A stretch of 15,727 bases of DNA, taken from contig NZ_JNWK01000102.1 in assembly GCF_000716445.1 (NCBI RefSeq), positions 1 through 15,727 on the forward strand, given 5' to 3'. The notes under the pieces are model-generated. The model was not told where the DNA came from, ran no database searches, and was given only the letters and a program-made list of their open reading frames with translations. Position 1 is the stretch's first letter, and every line of letters begins with the position of its first letter. This DNA comes from Streptomyces wedmorensis. GTDB lineage: Bacteria > Actinomycetota > Actinomycetes > Streptomycetales > Streptomycetaceae. The position numbers were made by a program, and so were the translations under genes. Of the stretch, positions 8,808 through 15,641 are shown in pieces.

Positions 8808-9556
8808 AACACCACGCGTCCGACATCCACGCCCTCGCCGGCGCCTACGCCCTCGGCGCGCTCGACACCGAAGAGGCCGAGGCCTTCACCCGCCACCTCG
8901 ACCAGTGCGAGACGTGCCGGCAGGAGGTGGTCGAGTTCCGCACCACCACGGCCCGCCTCGCCCTCGCGGCGGCGGAGGAACCTCCCGTCGCGCTGAAGCA
9001 GCGCACCCTGGACGCGATCGACGGCGTACGACAGATGCCCCCACGACTGAACGGCCCGACCGCCACGACGAGCCTCGGCGGCCGGCTGCGCCGCAAGGCC
9101 CTGCCGCTGGGCCTCGCGGCGAGTCTCGTCGCCGCCGTGTCCTTCGCCGGACTCGCCGCCTGGCAGCACCAGGAGGCCCAGCGGGCCGAACAGCAGACCC
9201 GGCAGGCCCAGCGGAGCCTCGACGCCGTCAGTGATGTCCTGGCAGCGCCCGACGCGGAGACCGTCCACGGCAAGGCCACCAACGGCACGCTCACCACCGT
9301 CGTCACCTCCGCCGGCCGGAACAAGGCCGTCTTCACCGCGACCGGCCTTCCGGCGCCCGCGCCGGGCAAGACCTACCAGCTGTGGCTCCAGCACGACGAC
9401 ACCATGCTGCCCGCCGGCTTCATCCGCCAGGACGGCACCGTCCTCGTCGACGGCGACCCCGCCGACGCCACCGCGCTCGGCCTCACCCTCGAACCGTCCG
9501 AAGGATCGCCACGGCCCACCACGCCCCCCCTCCTCCTGATGAACATGCCCGCCTGA
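8804..9556 (+). CDS. rskA: Membrane anti-sigma factor, RskA type with zinc-finger-like N-terminus
   Basis: A 250-residue type II membrane protein. The cytoplasmic N-terminus has the anti-sigma zinc-binding pattern: His9, then HLDQCETC with His31, Cys35 and Cys38. This domain sequesters the sigma factor. One membrane helix spans about 100-120, followed by a Gln/Arg-rich helical stretch (121-140) and an extracytoplasmic RskA domain (about 150-250) with GKTYQLWLQ and the LTLEPSEGSPRPTTPPLL end typical of the family. In mycobacteria RskA is cut by regulated proteolysis (Rip1) to release SigK. The GTG start at 8804 overlaps the sigK stop. The extracytoplasmic domain and its extreme C-terminus look complete. 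Confidence 0.92.
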   Translation: MKHHASDIHALAGAYALGALDTEEAEAFTRHLDQCETCRQEVVEFRTTTARLALAAAEEPPVALKQRTLDAIDGVRQMPPRLNGPTATTSLGGRLRRKALPLGLAASLVAAVSFAGLAAWQHQEAQRAEQQTRQAQRSLDAVSDVLAAPDAETVHGKATNGTLTTVVTSAGRNKAVFTATGLPAPAPGKTYQLWLQHDDTMLPAGFIRQDGTVLVDGDPADATALGLTLEPSEGSPRPTTPPLLLMNMPA

Positions 9557-9575
9557 GACGGACGGAGGGGAGGGT

Positions 9576-9601
9576 GTCGGCGCCGCCGACGCACCGGTGC
9601 G
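9576..9601. terminator. Weak hairpin plus 12-base palindrome between convergent genes
   Basis: GTCGGC (9576-9581) pairs with GCCGAC (9585-9590). It is followed at once by the perfect palindrome CGCACCGGTGCG (9590-9601). Both sit in the 49-nt gap between the rskA stop and the MFS stop. The terminator role is inferred from position. Confidence 0.35.
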
Positions 9602-9605
9602 CGGT

Positions 9606-10823
9606 CTACCTCCCCGTCCGGACAGAGGTCGCCGCCGCGACGAATGCCGCCACGCCCGCTACCCCGGCAAGCGCGGCGAACAGTTCCGGGTAGCCGCCGA
9701 GCGGGCCCGCGAGAAGGGCTGCGGCGAAGGGCGCGAGGGCCGAGGCAGTCATGGCGGGGGCGCTGAGGAGGCCGGAGAGCCGGCCGTAGTGTCGTGTGCC
9801 CCAGCGGTCGGTGATGGCGGTGGCCTGGAGGAGGGTGAGGTTGCCGCGGACCATGCCCGCCGCGATCGACACGGCGATGACGAGGCCGTACGGGCCCGGC
9901 GTGAGGGCGAGGGCCGCGGTGGTCAGGGCACCCAGGGCGATGAGCGTCGTGGTGCGGACCGTAGTGCCGGTGTGGCGGGCGAGGGGCGCGTACAGGGTGC
10001 GGCCGAGGGTCTGTCCCGCGCCGCCGAGGCCGAGGGCCCAGGCGGCTTGGGCCGTGGTGTAGCCGCGTTCGAGGAGGAGCGGGACGAGGGTGACGACGAC
10101 GGCGAACATCGCGAAGGCCGAGAGGGTGAAGGCGACCGCCAGAAGGAGGAACGGCCGGCTGCGGGCCACCGCGCGGGGGCTCGCGTCCGTTCCGTGCGGG
10201 GCGGGCGGCGCCGGCGGCCAGGGGGCGCGGAGGGCGAGGGCGTGAGCCGGGATGGTGACGGCGGCGAGGACCGCGGCCAGCACGAGGTAAGTCTCACGCC
10301 ACGACAGGTGCGCGGCCAAGGCTGCGGTGACCGGGGCGAAGACGGTGGAGGCGAGGCCGCCGGCGAGGGTGACGATCGTGAGGGCCCGTACGTGGTCGGG
10401 AGCCCACCAGCGGGTCAGGGCGGCGAACGCGGGTTGGTAGAAGGTGGCCGCCATGGAGAACCCGGCCAGGATCCAACCGGCGAAGAACACGGGCAGGCTC
10501 GGCGCCAGGGCCACGATCCCGAGGCCCAGGACACCGGCCGCGGAGCCCGCCGTCATGACCGCGCGGGGGCCGCGACGGTCGATGATCCTGCCGACGCGGA
10601 TTCCGGCGAGGCCGGAGACGACCAGTGCCAGCGAGAAGGCCGCCATCGTCGCGCCAGTGGGCCAGCCGGTGTCGACGACGATCTGCGGGTTCAGGACGGG
10701 GAAGGCGTAGTAGACGATTCCCCAGCCGGTGATCTGGGTGGCACAGAGTGCGGGCAGGACGGCACGGGGCCGCGACCGGTCCCCTGTTCCGGTCGCGGCT
10801 CCGTGGGTGTGGAGGTCGGTCAT
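9606..10823 (-). CDS. Major facilitator superfamily transporter of the arsenic operon
   Basis: A 405-residue membrane protein with about 12 hydrophobic segments in two halves separated by an Ala/Pro-rich loop near the middle. The MFS motif A-like loop is VGRIIDRRGPRAVM after helix 2, and the N-terminal helix reads CATQITGWGIVYYAFPVL. The start chosen is ATG 10821-10823, 7 nt after the stop of the ArsI-like gene, so translation is probably coupled; an upstream in-frame GTG at 10865 would overlap that gene. No strong ribosome site is visible, consistent with coupling. It is last in the minus-strand operon after arsO and arsI. By context it probably exports an arsenical product; it does not look like ArsB or Acr3 and there is no GAPDH partner as for ArsJ. 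An unrelated substrate cannot be excluded. Confidence 0.85.
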   Translation of the reverse strand: MTDLHTHGAATGTGDRSRPRAVLPALCATQITGWGIVYYAFPVLNPQIVVDTGWPTGATMAAFSLALVVSGLAGIRVGRIIDRRGPRAVMTAGSAAGVLGLGIVALAPSLPVFFAGWILAGFSMAATFYQPAFAALTRWWAPDHVRALTIVTLAGGLASTVFAPVTAALAAHLSWRETYLVLAAVLAAVTIPAHALALRAPWPPAPPAPHGTDASPRAVARSRPFLLLAVAFTLSAFAMFAVVVTLVPLLLERGYTTAQAAWALGLGGAGQTLGRTLYAPLARHTGTTVRTTTLIALGALTTAALALTPGPYGLVIAVSIAAGMVRGNLTLLQATAITDRWGTRHYGRLSGLLSAPAMTASALAPFAAALLAGPLGGYPELFAALAGVAGVAAFVAAATSVRTGR

Positions 10824-10830
10824 CGAGTGG

Positions 10831-11298
10831 TCAGCAGCATCCGACGGGGGCGGCGACCGGTTCACCGGCGTCGGCGGCGGAGGTCGTCGTGCCGGCGCAG
10901 CAGGTGCTGTCCTGTTGCTTGGTCAGGGTGTCGGCGTCGGCCTTGACGACGTACACCTCCCATGGTTCGCGGCCGGGGCCGTGGACCCACACCTTGTCCT
11001 GGACGGCGTAACAACAGGTGGTGTCGTTCTCCTCCTTCGTCGGCAGACCCTCCTCACCCAGCCTGGCGGTGGCGGCGCGGACCTCGTCGGTGGTGCCGAC
11101 CTCCACGCCGAGGTGGTCCAGGCGGGTGTCCTCGTTGTCGGCGCCTTCGATGAGGACCAGCTTGAGGGGAGGCTCCGTGATGGCGAAGTTGGCGTAGCCG
11201 TCACGGAGTTTGGCCGGCTCGGTGCCGAAGAGCTTGGTGTAGAAGGCGACGGATGCCGCCAGGTCGGGAACGCGCAGGGCAAGCTGTACGCGGGACAT
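10831..11298 (-). CDS. arsI: ArsI/CadI-family metalloenzyme (vicinal-oxygen-chelate fold), putative C-As lyase
   Basis: A 155-residue protein whose first ~118 residues are a glyoxalase/dioxygenase fold. The signature block DTTCCYAVQDKVWV (92-105), with the arsenical-binding pair Cys95-Cys96, marks the ArsI/CadI family, in which ArsI cleaves the carbon-arsenic bond of trivalent organoarsenicals using Fe(II) and O2. The likely metal ligands His62 and Glu114 are present, but the first ligand (His5 in Bacillus ArsI) is Gln5 here, as I recall for actinobacterial relatives. The tail adds two further Cys pairs (133-134 and 154-155). The ATG start at 11296-11298 has GGAGG upstream. The gene follows arsO by 36 nt and precedes the MFS gene by 7 nt. 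An alternative role is arsenic or cadmium binding without lyase activity. Confidence 0.85.
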   Translation of the reverse strand: MSRVQLALRVPDLAASVAFYTKLFGTEPAKLRDGYANFAITEPPLKLVLIEGADNEDTRLDHLGVEVGTTDEVRAATARLGEEGLPTKEENDTTCCYAVQDKVWVHGPGREPWEVYVVKADADTLTKQQDSTCCAGTTTSAADAGEPVAAPVGCC

Positions 11299-11334
11299 CG
11301 TGTTCCTCCGGTCATGGGTGAGCGGTCGGGTGGG

Positions 11335-12702
11335 TCAGCAGCCGGCGGAGGCGGCCGGCGCGCCGATACCGATCTGGAGCGCGGTCGGGGTCGCGCAGCA
11401 GCCTCCGCCTTCGGTCCCGGTGTCGGCGGGCTGGTCGAAGAGGCCGGCGCCGCCGCAGACCCCGGTCTCCGGGAGGACGAGCTCGACGCGTTCGGCCGAC
11501 TCGCGGTCGCCGGCGATCGCGGCGACGACCGAGCGGACCTGCTCGTAGCCGGTGAGCGCCAGGAACGACGGGGCGCGGCCGTAGGACTTCGTGCCGACCA
11601 GGTACACGTCCTTCTCCGGGTGCGACAGTTCCTTCACACCATGGGGGTAGACCGTGCCACAGGAGTGCAGGTTCGGGTCGATGAGCGGCGCCAGCTCGAC
11701 GGGGGCCTGGAGCCGCTCGTCGAGACCGAGGCGGAGCTCGTCGAGGAAGGTCAGGTCGGGGCGGAAGCCGGTCAGGACGATGACCTCGTCGACCGGGTCG
11801 AGGCGGCGGCCGTCCTCGGCGATCAGGACGAGCCGCTCGCCGTCGCGCTCGATCGCGTCCGTGCGGAAGCCGGTGACGGCGTAGGCGTGGCCCTCGTCGA
11901 CGGCGGCCTTGGCGGCGAGGCCGAGGGCGCCGCGGGCGGGGAGCTGGTCGGCGGTGCCGCCGCCGAAGGTGGAGCCGGAGATGCCCCGGCGCAGGATCCA
12001 GGTGGCGTGCGTGCCCGTGCCGTCCTCTGACTTCGCCAGGTCGGCGAGGGACGCGAGGGCGGTGAAGGCGGAGGCGCCGGAGCCGATGACCGCAGTGCGC
12101 TTCCCGGCGAACCGGGCCCGAACGGCGGGGTCCCTGAGGTCGGGGACGCGGTAGGAGATCCGGTCGGCGGCCGCGCGCTCGCCGAGGGCGGGGAGGCCGT
12201 CGCCGCCGGCCGGGCTCGGGACCGACCAGGTGCCGGAGGCGTCGATGACGGCGCGGGCGAGGATCCGCTCCTCGCGCCCGTCGGCGTGGGCGACGTGGAC
12301 GGTGAAGGGCTGGGTCTCGCGGTCGGCGTCGACGATCCGGTCGCGGCCGACGCGGGAGACTCCGGTGACCCGGGCGCCCACTCGCACCCTGTCGCCGAGG
12401 ACGTCGGCGAGCGGCTGGAGGTAGTCGGCCGCCCAGTCGCCGCCGGTCGGGTAGGCAGCCGCGTCGGGCTTCACCCACCCGGTGGGGGCGAGGAGCTTCT
12501 CGGCGGCCGGGTCGGTGACCTCGCCCCAGGTGGAGAAGAGCCGTACGTGCGCCCACTCGTGCACCGCCGCGCCCGCGCGCGCCCCGGCCTCCAAGACCAG
12601 CGGCTCCAGGCCCCGGCCGACGAGGTGCGCGGCAGCGGCCAGCCCGGTGGGCCCGGCTCCGACGATCACGACAGGCAGCCGGTCGGTGGCGGTGATGTTC
12701 AC
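11335..12702 (-). CDS. arsO: ArsO-like flavin-dependent monooxygenase with Cys-rich tail
   Basis: A 455-residue flavoprotein. The N-terminal FAD-binding Rossmann motif is GAGPTG (15-20) and the second nucleotide-binding motif, for NAD(P)H, is GSGASA (207-212). ASGTWSVPSP (155-164) and LTGFRPDL resemble the conserved segments of flavin-containing monooxygenases. ArsO genes recur in actinobacterial ars operons such as that of Streptomyces linear plasmid pHZ227; their reaction is not well established, but oxidation of trivalent arsenicals is a reasonable guess. The C-terminal 40 residues carry Cys416, the pair Cys435-436 and terminal Cys455, likely metalloid-binding. The start is GTG 12700-12702, preceded by AGGGGAAG. 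It is first in the minus-strand operon arsO-arsI-MFS and divergent from arsR, whose operators lie between them. Confidence 0.82.
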   Translation of the reverse strand: MNITATDRLPVVIVGAGPTGLAAAAHLVGRGLEPLVLEAGARAGAAVHEWAHVRLFSTWGEVTDPAAEKLLAPTGWVKPDAAAYPTGGDWAADYLQPLADVLGDRVRVGARVTGVSRVGRDRIVDADRETQPFTVHVAHADGREERILARAVIDASGTWSVPSPAGGDGLPALGERAAADRISYRVPDLRDPAVRARFAGKRTAVIGSGASAFTALASLADLAKSEDGTGTHATWILRRGISGSTFGGGTADQLPARGALGLAAKAAVDEGHAYAVTGFRTDAIERDGERLVLIAEDGRRLDPVDEVIVLTGFRPDLTFLDELRLGLDERLQAPVELAPLIDPNLHSCGTVYPHGVKELSHPEKDVYLVGTKSYGRAPSFLALTGYEQVRSVVAAIAGDRESAERVELVLPETGVCGGAGLFDQPADTGTEGGGCCATPTALQIGIGAPAASAGC

Positions 12703-12718
12703 GACTCTTCCCCTTTGA

Positions 12719-12877
12719 TTCGACGTTTGTCGATCCCTTGCGCCTCCAGGATGGCACCTGATTCGACAGTCGTCAACATAGACATTCATCGAATTCAAAG
12801 GGTCGAGTCCAGGCGTTCGACACTCCGCCTCTTGGGCCCTTGGTTCGACGTGTGTCAACATAGATGCATGTCGAACG
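12719..12877. promoter_or_regulatory. arsO-arsR divergent promoter and operator region
   Basis: Two ungapped copies of a ~36 bp element lie 82 nt apart: copy A at 12760-12795 and copy B at 12842-12877. Each has TTCGAC, then a GTCAACATAGA core, then TCGAA. The hexamer TTCGAC occurs four times (12719, 12762, 12816, 12844) and its inverse TCGAA twice (12789, 12871). Copy B overlaps the arsR start codon and copy A covers a TTGACG that could be the arsO -35. This is the layout expected for an autoregulating ArsR/SmtB repressor. arsR itself has no ribosome site and may be leaderless. Confidence 0.72.
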
Positions 12878-13230
12878 TGAAGGTGCTGCCGGTCCTGGAG
12901 CCCGAGATGGCGCCGTGCTGCCCGCCTCTGAGCGAGCGCCCACTGACGGCCGAGGAAGCCGAGCGGACCGCCGTCATGTTCAAGGCGCTGGGCGATCCGG
13001 TCCGGCTGCGACTCTTCTCGGCCGTCGCCTCCCACGAGGGCGGGGAGGCGTGCGTCTGCGACATCTCCGACGTCGGCGTCTCCCAGCCGACCGTCTCCCA
13101 CCACCTGAAGAAGCTCAAGGAGGCCGGGCTGCTCTCCTCCGAACGCCGCGGCACCTGGGTCTACTACCGGGTCGAGCCGGCCGTCCTCGCCGCCATGGGG
13201 GCCCTCCTCACCAAGGCGGCCTCGGCCTGA
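12868..13230 (+). CDS. arsR: ArsR/SmtB-family arsenic-responsive repressor
   Basis: A 120-residue winged-helix repressor that leaves DNA when it binds As(III) or a related metalloid. The core includes FKALGDPVRLRLFSAVAS and the recognition helix region VSQPTVSHHLKKLKEAGLL, followed by the wing RRGTWVYYRV. Candidate thiolate ligands are Cys17-Cys18 in the N-terminal PEMAPCCPPL and Cys62/Cys64 in EACVCDIS. The N-terminal pair plus a later Cys resembles Corynebacterium glutamicum ArsR (Cys15, Cys16, Cys55) rather than the classical Escherichia coli CxCxxC site alone. The ATG start at 12868-12870 gives a product of normal length. It lacks a Shine-Dalgarno sequence and sits inside operator copy B, so it is probably leaderless and autorepressed. 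It is divergent from arsO. Confidence 0.93.
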   Translation: MSNVKVLPVLEPEMAPCCPPLSERPLTAEEAERTAVMFKALGDPVRLRLFSAVASHEGGEACVCDISDVGVSQPTVSHHLKKLKEAGLLSSERRGTWVYYRVEPAVLAAMGALLTKAASA

Positions 13231-13398
13231 CGCCCCACCACCCGCGGCGCGCCACGGACCCGGTCCGATGACGCCGACGCGAGTGCGGCCGTGCTCGCCG
13301 GAGTTCACACCGCGCGGGCGACGGCATCGTCGGGCGCACGACCAGTGTCCGGGCAGGGCCTTCCCGCACTCCGCGCTCCGTCTGGGAGACTCCGCCCC

Positions 13399-13911
13399 AT
13401 GACCGGATCAGCCACACACCCCGTCACCGTAGTACCGCTCACAGCCGACCACGCCGACGAGGTCGTCGCGATCTATCAGGCGGGGATCGACGAGGGAAAC
13501 GCCACCTTCGAGACCGTCGCCCCGACGTGGGAGCAGTTCGACGCGGCCAAGCTGCCGGAGCACCGTTTCGCCGCGCTCGACGAGAACGGCCGGGTACTCG
13601 GGTGGGTGGCCGCCACGCGGGTCTCCGACCGGTGCGCGTACGCCGGCGTCGTCGAGCATTCCGTGTACGTCCACCCCGACGCCCGCGGCCGGGGTGTCGC
13701 CTCCGTACTGCTGGAGGCGCTCGTCGAGTCCACGGAGGCGGGTGGGGTCTGGACCATTCAGTCCGGCATCTTCCCCGAGAACTCCGCGAGCCTCGCCCTC
13801 CATGCCCGTGCGGGCTTCCGGGTCATCGGCACACGCGAGCGCGTCGGCCGTCACCACGGAGTCTGGCGCGACACCGTCCTCGTCGAACGCCGCAGCCCGC
13901 ACATCCACTGA
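13399..13911 (+). CDS. GNAT N-acetyltransferase of the phosphinothricin acetyltransferase type, ArsN candidate
   Basis: A 170-residue GNAT protein resembling phosphinothricin (Bar/Pat) acetyltransferases: [16 protein letters not shown] near the N-terminus, the likely general-base region VVEHSVYV (84-91), the acetyl-CoA loop DARGRGVAS (94-102), and the [20 protein letters not shown] block near the end. ArsN1 proteins of ars operons belong to this type and acetylate the amino group of arsinothricin, an arsenic antimetabolite related to phosphinothricin. Location just after arsR on the same strand supports ArsN, but plain glutamate-analogue or amino-acid acetylation is equally compatible with the sequence. 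The ATG start at 13399-13401 has GGGAG about 10 nt upstream. It may read through from arsR (168-nt gap, no clear terminator) or use its own promoter. Confidence 0.82.
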   Translation: MTGSATHPVTVVPLTADHADEVVAIYQAGIDEGNATFETVAPTWEQFDAAKLPEHRFAALDENGRVLGWVAATRVSDRCAYAGVVEHSVYVHPDARGRGVASVLLEALVESTEAGGVWTIQSGIFPENSASLALHARAGFRVIGTRERVGRHHGVWRDTVLVERRSPHIH

Positions 13912-13927
13912 CCCGGACAAGCCGGGA

Positions 13928-13961
13928 CGCCGCCACCCCGGGGCACAGGGAGATGGCGGCG
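13928..13961 (+). terminator. Possible hairpin after the GNAT gene
   Basis: CGCCGCCA (13928-13935) pairs perfectly with TGGCGGCG (13954-13961) across an 18-nt loop, starting 17 nt after the GNAT stop. The stem is short, so a terminator role is tentative. Confidence 0.35.
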
Positions 13962-14010
13962 AGCGTCAGGAGGCCTGGGCCGTCGGCAGGGCCTCTTCCT
14001 TGCCGACACG

Positions 14011-14138
<128 letters not shown>

Positions 14139-14160
14139 CCGTGCCCGAACCCGTGACCGT

Positions 14161-14210
14161 CGGTGGCGGTGGCGGCGGCGGCGGCGGTGGCGGTGGCGGT
14201 GGCGGTGGCG
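14161..14210. repeat. GGC/GGT trinucleotide tract
   Basis: About 16 consecutive GGN triplets (GGT GGC, then a run of GGC, then alternating GGT GGC). It lies immediately after the last conserved ATP-grasp residues on the minus strand, where it reads Ala-Thr or, in another frame, poly-Pro. Confidence 0.93.
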
Positions 14211-15107
14211 AGCATGCCGATGAGGGGGATGAAGTCACCGCCGAGGCGTGCGTTGATCTCGACGAGCCGGGGGCCTTGGGGGGTGAGCTTGAACTCGGTG
14301 TGCGTGGCTCCGTGTTCAAAGCCGAGCGCCTGGTGGATACGGTGCAGTTGGTCCAGGAGCTCGGGGTCCCGCAGCAGGGGGCGTCGGCGTCGACGGTGTG
14401 ACCGGTCTCCTCGAAGTACGGGTCCATGCCGACCTGCTTGCGCGCCACGATGAGCGGGGTGCACACGCCGTCGGCGACGACCGCGTCGATGCTGATCTCG
14501 GGACCGGTCAGGTACTCCTCGACGAGGACGTCCGCCTCGTAACGGGGCACTCCCGGCCAGTTGACGGAGCTGGCGGCCTCGAAGGCCGCTTCGACGGCGT
14601 CGCCGTCGTCGGCGCGGACGACGCCGAGGCTTCCGGCGAGTCCACGAGCCTTGATCACCACGGGGTAGCCGGTCTTGTCGGCCGCGGCGCGGGCCTCAGC
14701 GGCCGTGGCGACCGGCGTGCAGGCCGGCTGCGGGACGTCCGCGGCCGTGAGCCGTGCCCGGGTCGTCGCCTTGCGCGGCACGCGAGCACCGCTTCGGGTG
14801 CGCTTCCGGGCAGGCCGAGGGCTTCGGCGAGCCGCGCGGCGGCGTGTACGAGCGACTCGTCGTAGGTGAACACCCCGACGACGGGCAGCCGTTGCATGAC
14901 CTTCTTCGCCTCGGTGGGGAGTTCGTCGAGGTTCTTGGTGTCGAGGAGCGAGGTCCCCTCCACGTACGGCAGCTGCCAGCTCGGCTCGTGCGCGTCGAGG
15001 AGCCACAGCCGGAAGTGGCCGGAGACGGCCGCCACGATGCACTCCCGGTAGCGGCGGTCGCCGCTGCCCATGAGGAGCAGGACCGGTGCCTCGGTGGCGG
15101 CCTCCAC

Positions 15108-15641
15108 GCCGTGGCCGGCATGGTGGGAAACCTTCGTGTCGACGTGTGGCCGGGGCCGGGGCCGGCCGACGGGGCGGGGTCAGAGCCCAGGTCGGCAATA
15201 CGCTGTCCGCCAAAGGCCGGAACCCTGCCAGCCTTGAGCGATGTATGTCAATAGATCGATGAATGATGACGGAGTCCCCCCCGACTGACGCCGTCACCAA
15301 AGCGTGGAGCCCGGCTCGCTCACCGCACGCCCCAGTTCAATCGGCAATCATCGATACCCTGGGGCATGCCAAGCACCGCTGGGGCAGCCTCGCCCGGCGC
15401 GACATCGACATGGCCGAGCCATCGACGCAGGAGTCGCCAGGGAGGCGACGAGCGAGTAACGTTCGCGCACGGATCGCGTATCCGCGGCCTGCCGGGTCAG
15501 GGCGGGCCGGCATCGAGACCTGAGCGCTCCGAGGAAGCGGCGTCCGGGTCCTCAGCCGCAAGGCCGCCGCGCCGGGGCCGTCTCCCGTGCCCCGTCGGTC
15601 AGGTCGCCGAGGAACGCCACGAGGTGGGTCAGTGAGCTTCT
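15108..15641. other. Region with no convincing gene
   Basis: About 530 nt. It contains the ArsR-like element (15239-15265) and a small hairpin, GTCGCC/GGCGAC (15433-15449). A plus-strand open frame at 15263-15523 contains SAIIDTLGHAKHRWGSLARR but has a weaker third-position GC bias than the real genes here and no ribosome site, so I do not call it. The base composition is more even than in the neighbouring genes, suggesting old non-coding or decayed sequence. Confidence 0.5.
15239..15265. promoter_or_regulatory. ArsR-operator-like element upstream of the ATP-grasp pseudogene
   Basis: TGTCAA-TAGAT (15246-15256) aligns with TGTCAACATAGAT of operator copy B apart from a 2-nt gap. TCGATGAATG (15256-15265) is the exact reverse complement of CATTCATCGA (12783-12792) in copy A. 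A direct repeat, CGATGTATG / CGATGAATG, is also present. It lies about 130 nt before the GTG of the minus-strand ATP-grasp frame. Confidence 0.5.

Noticed and set aside
10824..10865. Upstream GTG start for the MFS gene, adding 14 residues
   Set aside because: It would overlap the ArsI coding sequence, the added residues are polar and it has no ribosome site. The ATG at 10823, 7 nt after the ArsI stop, fits translational coupling.
15263..15523. Small plus-strand gene of 86 codons
   Set aside because: Third-position GC is weaker than in the real genes nearby, there is no ribosome site, and it starts inside the ArsR-like element. A few residues look protein-like, so it is noted in the region entry only.
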